A stretch of DNA of 64,000 nucleotides from Nostoc sp. MS1 (GCF_019976755.1 NZ_AP023441.1:310001-374000), one strand, 5' to 3'; shown: positions 15,381 through 24,517, numbered from the stretch's first letter. Made by a program: numbers and translations. Notes: generated by a model from the sequence alone, not told the origin.

Positions 15381-17171
15381 TTATTTTTCCATCAAGCCTT
15401 GAAAACGTTCATCATCCTTAATACTATTAAAATCATCATCATTAATTGCCCATTTACGACATTCATGAGGATTTAGATTAATGGCTCTTTGCAAACTTTC
15501 AATTGCTTGTTCAGTGTTACCTTGCAGTGCATAGCAGCAAGCCTTATTGTACCAAGCAAGGTGATCATCTGGTTTAAATTGCAGTGCTTGATCGAAGGAT
15601 GCGATCGCTTCTTCATTACGTCCTAAATTCCTGAGCGCATTGCCACGATTGTTCCAAGCTAGGTGATAATCTGGTTTAAATTGCAGTGCTTGGTCGAAGG
15701 ATGTGATCGCTTCCTCATTGCGCCCTAAATTCCCTAGTGCAATGCCACGATTATTCCAAGCTTGATGATCATCTGGTTTAAATTGCAGTGCTTGGTCGAA
15801 GGATGCGATCGCCTCTTTATCGCGTCCTAAATTCCCTAACGTATTGCCGCGATTGTACCAGGCTTGGTAATAATCTGGTTTAAATTGCAGTGCTTGGTCA
15901 AACGATGCGATCGCTTCTTCATTGCGTCCTAAATTCCTGAGCGCATTGCCGCGATTGTTCCAAGCTTGGTGATAATCTGGTTTAAATTGCAGTGCTTGGT
16001 CAAACGATGCGATCGCTTCTTCATTGCGTCCTAAAGTCCCTAGCGCAATGCCTCGATTGTACCAAGCCTGGTGTATATCTGGTTTAAATTGCAGTGCTTG
16101 GTCAAACGATGCGATCGCTTCTTCATTGCGTCCTAAATTCCTGAGCGCATTGCCGCGATTGTTCCAAGCTTGGTGATAATCTGGTTTAAATTGCAGTGCT
16201 TGGTCATAGGATGCAATCGCTTCTTCACTTCGTCCTAAATTCCTGAGCGCATTGCCGCGATTATTCCAAGCTTCGTGATAATCTGGTTTAAATTGCAGTG
16301 CTTGGTCATAGGATGCGATCGCTTCTTCATTGCGTTCTAAATTCCTGAGCGCATTGCCGCGATTGTTCCAAGCTTCGTGATAATTTGGTCTAAATTGTAG
16401 TGCTTGGTCGTAGGATGCGATCGCTTTTTTGTAATCGTTTGCAGCAGCGTATAATCTACCTAGTTCACGTAATAATTCTGCTTTGTTATTAACTATTTGA
16501 TTTTCTGTTGCGATTAATTCTTGAATAGCTAGTATTTTTTGTGTTCGTTCTTCTGGTGTTAAAGCCTGATATTTTTCATAATCTGCATCCTGAAGTATCC
16601 GTGATGATTCTTGTTCTAGCGTTTCCGCATCAACAGGAAATTCAAACAAACCTGAACGCCAGTCAAAGAAGTCTGGAGCGCGTTGGATAAAATACTTAAT
16701 TGCAAATATAGGTAGCAAGAACACAAAACAGATATTAAATTTCTCTCGAAAACGCTCTCGCTGTTGATTGAGGTTGATTAAAACAGGCGGTACACCTTTC
16801 CAACTATATGAATGTGTATCTCTACTATCCCATCCTGACAAAGCTTTACATTCTTCGTATTGATAAAATGATTGCTCTAAACCAGTTATAAATAAAATAT
16901 CAATTTTTTGTTTATTGTTTAATTCATCAATTATTTGATATAAGTTATCAACAGATTCCTTTAACTCCAAAACTTCAATATTTTTATCAGTAACATCTTC
17001 TGTAACTTGGTTAACTAACTGCTTACCTTGGGATGGAGAACATCGCACAAATAACAAACCAAAGCTATCTGTAAACTTTAGCGTGCGAACTAAGGCTTGA
17101 TATTCTTCATCTGCGGCTACTGGTAAATCTTCATCCCAATTAGTTAATTCTAATGTCATAATTTCAGACAA
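15381..17171 (-). CDS. TPR protein of module 2 with degenerate NTPase-like N-terminus
   Basis: 596 residues. Residues 1-230 resemble a degenerate P-loop domain: FGLLFVRCSPSQGKQLV occupies the Walker A position without GK(S/T), and LFITGLE the Walker B strand. The later PVLINLNQQRERF and RAPDFFDWRSGLFEF recall STAND-associated domains of cyanobacterial TPR proteins. A short helical linker (TPEERTQKILAIQELIATE) leads to ten TPRs of 34 residues, most reading AWNNRGNALRNLGRNEEAIASFDQAL in pieces with minor changes. The repeats are nearly identical at DNA level and most carry a GCGATCGC site. It lies 217 bp downstream of its ATPase partner. I infer a protein-interaction or sensing arm of the ATPase module. 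Confidence 0.88.
   Translation of the reverse strand: MSEIMTLELTNWDEDLPVAADEEYQALVRTLKFTDSFGLLFVRCSPSQGKQLVNQVTEDVTDKNIEVLELKESVDNLYQIIDELNNKQKIDILFITGLEQSFYQYEECKALSGWDSRDTHSYSWKGVPPVLINLNQQRERFREKFNICFVFLLPIFAIKYFIQRAPDFFDWRSGLFEFPVDAETLEQESSRILQDADYEKYQALTPEERTQKILAIQELIATENQIVNNKAELLRELGRLYAAANDYKKAIASYDQALQFRPNYHEAWNNRGNALRNLERNEEAIASYDQALQFKPDYHEAWNNRGNALRNLGRSEEAIASYDQALQFKPDYHQAWNNRGNALRNLGRNEEAIASFDQALQFKPDIHQAWYNRGIALGTLGRNEEAIASFDQALQFKPDYHQAWNNRGNALRNLGRNEEAIASFDQALQFKPDYYQAWYNRGNTLGNLGRDKEAIASFDQALQFKPDDHQAWNNRGIALGNLGRNEEAITSFDQALQFKPDYHLAWNNRGNALRNLGRNEEAIASFDQALQFKPDDHLAWYNKACCYALQGNTEQAIESLQRAINLNPHECRKWAINDDDFNSIKDDERFQGLMEK
15500..16450. repeat. Tandem 102-bp repeats encoding the TPR array
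   Basis: About nine near-identical 102-base units inside the TPR gene, most differing by only a few bases. Such a homogeneous array can expand or contract by recombination. Confidence 0.9.
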
Positions 17172-17388
17172 ATACTGTAGATACAGTTTAGCTTGATTTA
17201 ACTTAAGCCTGGGCTAATGTAATTCGCAGCTATACAAGCAAAGTCCGCCTACACGGACTAACCAAAAGTTTAGGGTTTTTCAACCTGCGTTAGGCTTTGC
17301 CGTTGCCGTTCGCGGTAGCGTCCCGTAGGGAAGGCTAGGCAGGTTTCGTCTGTGTACACGCACTTTCTAACCGCCCATTTAGCTTTTA
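17172..17388. repeat. Gap between module 2 genes with a GC-rich palindromic repeat
   Basis: The 217-base gap contains a repeat at about 17281-17345 with CCTGCGTTAGGC at one end and GCTAGGCAGG at the other, enclosing GTTCGCGGTAGCGTCCC. It belongs to the same GC-rich palindrome family as those in gshB and near 47730. It could act as a transcript processing or stabilising hairpin between the ATPase and TPR cistrons. Confidence 0.6.
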
Positions 17389-18717
17389 TTATGAATAAAG
17401 TTGATTATATTTATCTTGAAATTCTTTAATTCCTTTAATTAATGGATGGATATCATACCATACCTGACTTTCTCCCTCTTCATTCAAATAACGATATTCC
17501 AAAATACAGCGATTAAATAATAAACCTCGATACAGTTGGTTGTTTTCTATTTGTTTAGATTGATACACCCTTGCTAATGCTTCCCATTCATTATAAAAAA
17601 CAGTATTGCGATAGGTATTTCGCAACTCGCTAATTGAACGCTGTAAGGCTCTCTTAGAAATGGGTAAGCTCTTAGTGTATTTAATCGCTTCCTTCATTAA
17701 TAATAATAAATTTCGCACATGACCTCCGCTCATCAAGCAGAGATTGTCTAAAGCTTCTCTCTGCTCAAACATATCGACGACAGATAAACTAGGGTTAATC
17801 AAACTCAGCCGTTTTTGCAATATTTCCTTAACTTTCTCAATTCCACGCTGATAAGCTTCATTCTCTGGTGTTTGCACCATAATCATCGGCAGAACTTGAG
17901 TATTGCCATATATATTTGCCACATCGGCAGCGCGGTTAGAATAAAGTAAGGAAATTGGCACTGTATAAATTAAATGGCAATCTAAAGCTTGTAACTGTTC
18001 ACTCCTATCAATAAAAATCTGGTCATGATTACTGCGTCCATCTTCTTGAGGTATAGGGACAATTCGGTCTAAGTTATCAGCAACTAACACCAGTTGAGAA
18101 TAACCATCAGGTAAGTGTTTTTTTGCATCTTTAATGAACTGATTCAACGCCTCAATTAAAGTAACAGTATGCGGGTTGACTCTTTCACGAATTTTTTGAC
18201 GTTGACTAGGTTCAGTTCTTAAATTGGCGGTGATTTTGGCAAACTGAGAAATTTGAGCCTCTACACTTAAGCTTTCTAAAGCAACTTCCGTCAAAGCAAA
18301 ATCTTTTAAATCTTGCCAACGGTTGTTGAGCCAATTCAACAAACTTACAGGTTTAACAGTATCTTTTAATCCTTCTAATAAATGTCGGGTGCAAGCTAGG
18401 AGAATATCAGTATATTGGGCATCTTCTGGATCAATATCTTCTTCATCGCTGGGAAAATAAACTACAAAGCAGCCACTCTCATCCAAAAATTTCTGGAGAC
18501 GCAGGAGTTCCGTTGACTTACCCGCACCTCGATGTCCTGCATAAAGTTGACAAGTCTTTCTGTCTGACAACAAAATTTCTCTACCTACTTCCACAAGAAT
18601 ATCGCCGTCTCCCCGCACTTCCCCACAATCGACATAAGCCGGATCTCCTGCGGGTAAAGGTCGGAATGGGTCAAAAGCGTTGTATATTCGCTTCAAAAGA
18701 GCAAATTCTTGTGTCAT
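17389..18717 (-). CDS. P-loop ATPase of module 2 (STAND/AAA-like)
   Basis: 442 residues, almost the length of its paralogue at 971-2302. Walker A is GHRGAGKST (61-69), Walker B LVLVADNLD (209-217). Shared blocks include FIDRSEQLQALDCHLIYTVP, VLPMIMVQ and SGGHVRNLLLLM. Upstream of Walker A both proteins have a short segment with a YVD/YID-x-x-(E/D)VRG motif. The C-terminus is helical with a winged-helix-like end (ILEYRYLNEEGESQVWYDIHPLI). Cytosolic by appearance. It is preceded by a 21-bp tandem repeat region and followed by the TPR gene. Function unknown. Confidence 0.87.
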   Translation of the reverse strand: MTQEFALLKRIYNAFDPFRPLPAGDPAYVDCGEVRGDGDILVEVGREILLSDRKTCQLYAGHRGAGKSTELLRLQKFLDESGCFVVYFPSDEEDIDPEDAQYTDILLACTRHLLEGLKDTVKPVSLLNWLNNRWQDLKDFALTEVALESLSVEAQISQFAKITANLRTEPSQRQKIRERVNPHTVTLIEALNQFIKDAKKHLPDGYSQLVLVADNLDRIVPIPQEDGRSNHDQIFIDRSEQLQALDCHLIYTVPISLLYSNRAADVANIYGNTQVLPMIMVQTPENEAYQRGIEKVKEILQKRLSLINPSLSVVDMFEQREALDNLCLMSGGHVRNLLLLMKEAIKYTKSLPISKRALQRSISELRNTYRNTVFYNEWEALARVYQSKQIENNQLYRGLLFNRCILEYRYLNEEGESQVWYDIHPLIKGIKEFQDKYNQLYS

Positions 18718-18810
18718 AAGTATAAGTCTCCCAGGTTAGCGCCATATTAGCGCATAATCACGGAGCTAAGTATGCTCAAACTGTAATGTTTTAATACACA
18801 ATATATATTC

Positions 18811-18956
18811 AGTTCTAAAACTCGCCAATGAGTATCAAAGACTCATTCATCAGTATCAAAGACTTACCGTCGAGTATCTAGGATAGATGAACACCGTTCA
18901 AAGACTCATTCACGAGTATCAAAGACTCGTAGCCGAGATTTCAGAACTCATGAATA
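18811..18956. repeat. Array of 21-bp direct repeats upstream of the module 2 ATPase
   Basis: The core AGTATCAAAGACTC recurs with a strict 21-base step at 18831, 18852, 18873 (partly diverged), 18894 (diverged at its 5' side) and 18915. Weaker copies lie at 18811 and 18936. Twenty-one bases equal two helical turns, so bound proteins would line up on one face. The array lies about 115 bp upstream of the ATPase start and downstream of cofG. Confidence 0.8.
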
Positions 18957-18998
18957 ATGAGAATATAAGAACATAAACAACTTTGCACAGCTTAATTT

Positions 18999-20012
18999 TC
19001 ACAAAATAGAAGCTGGTGTTAAAGTCTTTCGCCATTGTTGCACCGCTTTTTGCAACTCCTCTGACAACCAACCATCAAATTGCGGATACACAGGTAAACG
19101 CGGGACTAACTGCCAACCCGCCGGCTGTAAAATTTCCCTTAATTCCTGTTCTTGAAGATGGGGATAATCGGGATTGACTTCATCTATCGGCCCAATTCCC
19201 CCTAAATCTCTTGCACCAGCTTCTATACAAGCTAGTAACCATTGCTCATCCTTAACCAAATTAGGCGGAATTTGAATTGTAATATCTGCGGGTAAAATCT
19301 GCCTTGCTTGGGTAATGATTTTTGGTAATTGATGGGGGTTAAAAGCTGGTGCATCAAAGGTTTGCTGATTTCCTGGGCTATGGGGTTGTAAAATCACTTC
19401 TTGTATATGATGATGACGCTGATGCAGGTTCGATATTGCTTGTAATGTTTCCCAGCAATCATCCAAGGTTTCCCCAATTCCCAACAGTAACCCTGTTGTA
19501 AAGGGAATTTGCAACTCTCCAGCCCATTCTAATTGTTTTAGCCTGAGTTCTGGTAACTTACTCGGTGCATGACGGTGGACTGTTTCTAATAATTTTGGCG
19601 TTAACTGTTCCAGCATCAAACCCAGAGAAACATTGACGGTTTTTAGTAGCTGCATCTCTGCAAAACTTAAAGGCCCCGCATTGGTATGGGGGAGAAATCC
19701 CAGGTTTAAGGCTAATTTACATAAATCATAGATTCTTTGGAACCATGCCTGACGCTGCGGTGAGTGGGGGTGTACTTCACCACTGAGGATGAGGATTTCA
19801 CAGACTTTTTGCTTTTGCAGTCGCCGTAAGATTTCCTCTGCTGCGGATAAAGTCATCCAGGGACTCTCTCCTGGGTTGGTGCGAAAGTTGCAGTAGGTGC
19901 AGCGATTAAAACACTCGTAGGTAGGAACGATTGTATATGCAGGGCTGTAGGTAGTGTAATTGCGGTGAGGCTTGTTACAGTATATCGCACTTGCACTATC
20001 GGCATCTAACAT
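18999..20012 (-). CDS. cofG: FO synthase subunit CofG (radical SAM)
   Basis: 337 residues. Radical SAM cluster cysteines are C34, C38 and C41 (ECFNRCTYC). The following motifs (CNFRTNPGE, ILILSGEVHPH, TNAGPLSFAEM, FTTGLLLGIGET, ARDLGGIGPIDEVNPDYP) are characteristic of CofG. With CofH it makes the 5-deazaflavin chromophore FO from tyrosine and 5-amino-6-ribitylaminouracil. Cyanobacteria use FO as a DNA photolyase antenna chromophore. cofH is not in the window. It is transcribed away from psbA, sharing a 222-bp divergent region. Confidence 0.95.
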   Translation of the reverse strand: MLDADSASAIYCNKPHRNYTTYSPAYTIVPTYECFNRCTYCNFRTNPGESPWMTLSAAEEILRRLQKQKVCEILILSGEVHPHSPQRQAWFQRIYDLCKLALNLGFLPHTNAGPLSFAEMQLLKTVNVSLGLMLEQLTPKLLETVHRHAPSKLPELRLKQLEWAGELQIPFTTGLLLGIGETLDDCWETLQAISNLHQRHHHIQEVILQPHSPGNQQTFDAPAFNPHQLPKIITQARQILPADITIQIPPNLVKDEQWLLACIEAGARDLGGIGPIDEVNPDYPHLQEQELREILQPAGWQLVPRLPVYPQFDGWLSEELQKAVQQWRKTLTPASIL

Positions 20013-20234
20013 AAGAATGATTTTTCCTTAATATAAGTTAATTTGAGTGTGAGTAACACAATTTTATTTTCATTACAAGTTAAAACTATTGTAATAACTG
20101 GATCTCAGCCTATTTAATAACTATTTAGAAAAAAGTTTTCTCAAAATACTTTACAAAACGCAATAAGTAGGATTAAGATGTGTAACAGGTGGAAGCACCT
20201 AAAACATTCATACAAGCAACGTAATCATAAAGAC

Positions 20235-21317
20235 ATGACAGCAACCTTACAACAGCGCCAAAGCGCCAACGTATGGGAGCAGTTCTGCAACTGGATCACC
20301 AGCACCAACAACCGCCTATACATCGGTTGGTTCGGCGTACTCATGATCCCCACATTGCTAGCTGCAACCACCTGCTTCATCATCGCCTTCATCGCTGCAC
20401 CTCCAGTAGACATCGATGGTATCCGCGAACCCGTAGCTGGTTCCTTACTATATGGAAACAACATCATCTCTGGTGCAGTTGTTCCCTCCTCCAACGCAAT
20501 TGGTTTACACTTCTACCCCATTTGGGAAGCAGCATCCTTAGATGAGTGGTTGTACAACGGTGGCCCTTACCAATTGGTAGTATTCCACTTCCTCATCGGC
20601 GTATTCTGCTACCTCGGTCGTGAGTGGGAATTATCCTACCGCTTGGGTATGCGTCCTTGGATCTGCCTAGCATTCTCCGCTCCAGTAGCAGCAGCAACCG
20701 CAGTATTCTTGATCTACCCCATCGGACAAGGTTCCTTCTCAGATGGAATGCCCTTGGGTATCAGTGGTACATTCAACTTCATGATCGTGTTCCAAGCAGA
20801 ACACAACATCCTGATGCACCCCTTCCACATGTTAGGTGTGGCTGGTGTATTCGGTGGTTCTTTGTTCAGTGCAATGCACGGTTCATTGGTAACTTCCTCT
20901 TTGGTTCGTGAAACAACCGAGAACGAATCACAAAACTACGGTTACAAATTCGGACAAGAAGAAGAAACCTACAACATCGTTGCAGCACACGGTTACTTCG
21001 GACGCTTAATCTTCCAATACGCATCCTTCAACAACTCCCGTTCCTTGCACTTCTTCCTAGCTGCATGGCCCGTAGTTGGTATCTGGTTCACCGCGTTGGG
21101 TGTAAGCACAATGGCGTTCAACCTCAACGGTTTCAACTTCAACCAGTCGATCATCGACTCACAAGGTCGTGTCATCAACACCTGGGCTGACATCATCAAC
21201 CGCGCTAACTTGGGTATGGAAGTCATGCACGAGCGTAACGCTCACAACTTCCCCTTAGACTTAGCGTCTTCTGAAGTTGCTCCTGTTGCTATCAGCGCTC
21301 CTGCTATCCACGGTTAA
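20235..21317 (+). CDS. psbA: Photosystem II reaction centre protein D1, Glu130 form
   Basis: 360 residues from ATG 20235 (MTATLQQRQS). The frame is open 19 codons further up, but D1 always starts here. Thylakoid-membrane protein with five helices binding P680, pheophytin, QB and the Mn cluster. Key residues are in register: Y161 (TyrZ), D170, H190, H198, S264 (QB/herbicide niche), H332, E333, H337, D342 and A344, after which the C-terminal 16 residues are removed. Residue 130 is Glu, the form of high-light D1:2-type proteins; Gln marks the low-light D1:1. Codon use is biased to C-ending codons, as expected for a very highly expressed gene. Confidence 0.98.
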   Translation: MTATLQQRQSANVWEQFCNWITSTNNRLYIGWFGVLMIPTLLAATTCFIIAFIAAPPVDIDGIREPVAGSLLYGNNIISGAVVPSSNAIGLHFYPIWEAASLDEWLYNGGPYQLVVFHFLIGVFCYLGREWELSYRLGMRPWICLAFSAPVAAATAVFLIYPIGQGSFSDGMPLGISGTFNFMIVFQAEHNILMHPFHMLGVAGVFGGSLFSAMHGSLVTSSLVRETTENESQNYGYKFGQEEETYNIVAAHGYFGRLIFQYASFNNSRSLHFFLAAWPVVGIWFTALGVSTMAFNLNGFNFNQSIIDSQGRVINTWADIINRANLGMEVMHERNAHNFPLDLASSEVAPVAISAPAIHG

Positions 21318-21336
21318 TTCCTAAGCTTTAGCTGAA

Positions 21337-21373
21337 TAAAAAAAAAGCGCCCCCAACTGGGGGCGCTTTTTTG
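21337..21373 (+). terminator. Strong Rho-independent terminator of psbA
   Basis: Perfect 8-bp GC stem GCGCCCCC/GGGGGCGC (21347-21366) with loop AACT, preceded by an A run and followed by TTTTTT, so it may act in both directions. It starts about 20 bases after the psbA stop. Confidence 0.95.
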
Positions 21374-21381
21374 CTTTGAGT

Positions 21382-21439
21382 TTGTAGTAAGGACTTTAGT
21401 CCTTTTTTGACTTATCTGAGGACTGAAGTCCTCACTAAA
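21382..21439. repeat. Paired short palindromes (AAGGACTTTAGTCCTT type)
   Basis: AAGGACTTTAGTCCTT and GAGGACTGAAGTCCTC lie about 20 bases apart just after the psbA terminator. A related palindrome (AGCACTAAAGTGCTTTAG) lies at 51071-51090, so this is probably a dispersed repeat family. Confidence 0.7.
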
Positions 21440-21447
21440 TAACCTTC

Positions 21448-22731
21448 TTAGGAAATATCATCGGCATTAACCCATTCATCATAGGATGAGTCGTAACCGA
21501 CGTAATGAAGAAAGTATTGATGTCCTTGAATTTTCTCAATCGTTGCAGTGTACCAAGTTTCCTCATCTTCACTCCAACGTTTCACCTTTTTACCGACTGC
21601 ATATCCGTTATCATCAGTTGCAGCATAGTCGCCTGTACGAATGTCATCTTCACCAACCCATTCGTTATAGGATGAACCGTAGCCGATGTAATGGATAAAG
21701 AATTGATCATCTTGAACCTTTTCTATTGAGGCTTCATACCAATCTTCTTCTTCTTCATCCCAAACCTCTACTTTCGTACTGACTGTGTATTGAGTTGTAT
21801 TATTTTGCAGAGGTTTTGCTGGTTCTGGTGGAATTTCTTGTTTGACTAAAGTATGTGCTTGCAAGATTAATTTGCGAGCTACTGTTTGAATACCTGTATG
21901 CTCAAAGTAATTGGTGGTTTGGTCTAGGAATGCAGCTACGAAATCTAAATTATCATCAGCAATTTGAATAAAATTACCCAGATGACTGGAAATTGATTGT
22001 GGGGTGATACCTGTCTTACTAACTAAATTATTCATCCAGCCTTGGACAGAGTTGAAACCTTGATTGATAAAGCCAAGTTTATCGGTGGGGTTATTGCCTG
22101 GGAGGGAGCTGTTGATGGCTTGGAATACAGGATTTTGAGTTACAGCATTGGAGTCAGCACCACTAATCATGGACTGAATTTTACTCAGGAAGTCGGGGCC
22201 TAATGGCAAAATACCATCTAGACAAACTAGGGCTACCATTCTAATTAAGGAAGCATCCTGATAATTATTAGCCAGAGAATTGGCAAACTCTTGGGGGTTT
22301 GGTTGGGGAATACCGTTGAGTTTGCAAAAAACGATAATTTCGACGGCAATTTTTAATAGTAAATCAATGGTTTGAGTGAGGTCGGCTTTAGGGGTAATAT
22401 TGTTTAAAAATGAGAGGAAGCCAATTTTCTCGCCTAATTTATTGGCTAAGGCCGCAGTCGCCATTGCTGTATCGGCTTTATCTAAGGTTTGGTAAAGTTT
22501 GATGGCTGCTTGGTAGCCTTGTTGAGGATCGTGATACAAAGAAGTGGCGCGATCGCGGATTCTTTGAATAACCTTAGTATCGGTTTCTCCGGTGACTGCC
22601 CGGATGGTATTATCGAAACCTACTAAATTTTGCCATTGACCAGGGGCTACATAATCTAAAGCTTGTAAAACTTTGACGGTAATATTATCACTGGGTAACT
22701 CATCAACCAACTGAATAATTGACTTATCCAC
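21448..22731 (-). CDS. Protein with two C-terminal Tudor-knot/chromo-barrel domains
   Basis: 427 residues. Residues 1-300 are mainly helical, without a family I recognise (IRDRATSLYHDPQQGYQAAIKLYQ near residue 90). After a Pro-rich linker (EIPPEPAKPLQNN) two homologous domains of about 50 residues follow: KVEVWDEEEEDWYEASIEKV...IHYIGYGSSYNEW and KVKRWSEDEETWYTATIEKI...LHYVGYDSSYDEW. These match the Tudor-knot (chromo barrel) fold known from eukaryotic Esa1/MSL3 proteins, with the conserved W-Y-x-A and H-Y-x-G-(Y/W)-x-x-x-x-(D/N)-E-W patterns. No signal peptide. In bacteria these may bind nucleic acid or protein; function unknown. Confidence 0.8.
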   Translation of the reverse strand: MDKSIIQLVDELPSDNITVKVLQALDYVAPGQWQNLVGFDNTIRAVTGETDTKVIQRIRDRATSLYHDPQQGYQAAIKLYQTLDKADTAMATAALANKLGEKIGFLSFLNNITPKADLTQTIDLLLKIAVEIIVFCKLNGIPQPNPQEFANSLANNYQDASLIRMVALVCLDGILPLGPDFLSKIQSMISGADSNAVTQNPVFQAINSSLPGNNPTDKLGFINQGFNSVQGWMNNLVSKTGITPQSISSHLGNFIQIADDNLDFVAAFLDQTTNYFEHTGIQTVARKLILQAHTLVKQEIPPEPAKPLQNNTTQYTVSTKVEVWDEEEEDWYEASIEKVQDDQFFIHYIGYGSSYNEWVGEDDIRTGDYAATDDNGYAVGKKVKRWSEDEETWYTATIEKIQGHQYFLHYVGYDSSYDEWVNADDIS

Positions 22732-23125
22732 AAATTAAACCTCACAATCTTGCAGAATACTGATGCAGATAAGGACTAGAGATAGGGGTTTTGCTGATGT
22801 ATACCCTCATACCCTCCTCAACTCATGGGGCTGATGTTGGCGGTAAACGATACATAGCCTCTTGAGGTAAATCACTAACTGAACAGTATTTATAGAGTTC
22901 CCAAGATGGCAAAAAAAGTAACTTATATTTCCTAATACTTACTTAAAGAATGTTAAGATTACTAGTTTAAAATTATTCAAGATGGTTTGGCAAAATTCTT
23001 GTAGGTGTATACAACTCTCAGCCATACTTATCCGGTGGCTGATTTGGATGTGAGGTTTTATCGCAAAAATAGAATTTTCTGTAACAATTTCGATATAAAA
23101 TCTAAAATCCAAATCCTCAATTAAG
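22732..23125. other. Divergent intergenic region upstream of the malic enzyme gene
   Basis: 394 bases carrying the upstream regions of two divergent genes. An 81-codon minus-strand open frame overlaps the malic enzyme start and appears spurious. No strong hairpin or repeat is seen. Confidence 0.5.
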
Positions 23126-24517
23126 ATGGCAGACTTAACCCCCAATTCTAGTTTTAGTGTTACTCTCCGGTTGCAGATTCCCAATCGTGTGGGAATGTTA
23201 GCATCTATTACTCAAGCGATCGCATCCACTGGTGGTAATCTTGGTCAAATCGATTTAATCGAGCAAACTCGGCAGATATCTGTACGTGACTTGACGGTTG
23301 ATGCTGCAAGCACTGAACACGCGGAAACTGTTGTGCAAGCAGTCAAAGCTATACCTGATATCAAGGTGGTCAGTGTTTACGATCGCACCTTTAATCTACA
23401 TCGTGGTGGCAAAATTAGCATCACCAGCCGGATACCGCTCAAGAGTGTGTCTGATTTAGCAATGGCTTATACTCCTGGTGTGGGTCGGATTTGTACAGCG
23501 ATCGCTCAAGACCCCGCAGAAGTTTATAATTTAACGATCAAACAAAATACGGTTGCCATTGTCACCGATGGTAGTGCGGTTTTAGGTTTGGGTAATCTCG
23601 GCCCCTATGCAGCTTTGCCAGTGATGGAAGGTAAAGCCATGTTATTCAAGGAATTTGCTGGGTTGGATGCTTTTCCTATTTGCTTGGATACCCAAAATAC
23701 AGATGAAATTATCCAAGCAGTAAAAAATATTGCTCCTGTTTTTGGTGGAGTAAATTTGGAAGATATCGCCGCGCCACGCTGCTTTGAAATTGAGCAAAGA
23801 TTACGCGAGGAATTAGATATCCCCGTATTTCACGATGACCAACATGGTACAGCGATTGTCACCTTGGCAGCTCTATTTAACTCCTTGAAACTGGTAAACA
23901 AATCAATCGCTGATATCCGTATCGTGATTAACGGCGCTGGTGCGGCTGGTGTGGCGATCGCTCGTTTACTACGGAAGGCGGGAGCGGATAAAATCTGGAT
24001 GTGCGACTCTAAAGGAATTATTTCTACTAGTCGTACTGACTTGAATGAAGAAAAGAAAGAATTTGCTGTGAAAGCTCAAGGTACACTAGCTGGTGCAGTC
24101 CAAGGTGCAGATGTATTTATTGGTGTGAGTGCGCCTGGGGTGTTAACACCAGAGATGGTCAAGTCGATGGCGAAAGACCCAATTGTCTTTGCTATGGCTA
24201 ACCCCATTCCCGAAATTCAGCCAGAAGTAATTAATAACGATGTGGCTGTAATTGCTACTGGTCGCAGTGATTACCCCAACCAAATTAATAACGTGTTGGC
24301 TTTCCCTGGCGTATTTCGTGGTGCTTTAGATTGTCGGGCAAGGACAATTACTACGACAATGTATTTAGAAGCAGCTAGTGCGATCGCTTCTTTAGTTAAT
24401 CCCTCAGACTTAGATCGAGAACATATTATTCCCTCTGTTTTTGATGAACGTGTTGTGACAGCAGTTGCGGCGGCTGTGCAACGTGCAGCACGGGAAGAAG
24501 GAATTGCGCGGGGTTAA
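23126..24517 (+). CDS. NAD(P)-dependent malic enzyme with N-terminal ACT domain
   Basis: 463 residues. Oxidative decarboxylation of malate to pyruvate. Residues 1-85 form an ACT domain (SVTLRLQIPNRVGMLASITQAI), which usually senses a small effector such as an amino acid. The catalytic part follows: AYTPGVGRIC, VTDGSAVLGLGNLGPYAALPVMEGKA in pieces, EDIAAPRCFEIE, PVFHDDQHGTAIVTLA with the metal-binding Asp pair, and a Rossmann NINGAGAAG-like motif (VINGAGAAGVAIARLL). The C-terminus matches the bacterial short malic enzymes. Single gene with no obvious partner. Confidence 0.94.
   Translation: MADLTPNSSFSVTLRLQIPNRVGMLASITQAIASTGGNLGQIDLIEQTRQISVRDLTVDAASTEHAETVVQAVKAIPDIKVVSVYDRTFNLHRGGKISITSRIPLKSVSDLAMAYTPGVGRICTAIAQDPAEVYNLTIKQNTVAIVTDGSAVLGLGNLGPYAALPVMEGKAMLFKEFAGLDAFPICLDTQNTDEIIQAVKNIAPVFGGVNLEDIAAPRCFEIEQRLREELDIPVFHDDQHGTAIVTLAALFNSLKLVNKSIADIRIVINGAGAAGVAIARLLRKAGADKIWMCDSKGIISTSRTDLNEEKKEFAVKAQGTLAGAVQGADVFIGVSAPGVLTPEMVKSMAKDPIVFAMANPIPEIQPEVINNDVAVIATGRSDYPNQINNVLAFPGVFRGALDCRARTITTTMYLEAASAIASLVNPSDLDREHIIPSVFDERVVTAVAAAVQRAAREEGIARG

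Noticed and set aside
20178..20234. 19-residue N-terminal extension of psbA
   Set aside because: D1 starts at the conserved MTATLQQR; the upstream codons are only an open leader.
22939..23184. 81-codon minus-strand frame overlapping the malic enzyme start
   Set aside because: Overlaps a well supported gene and has no domain.
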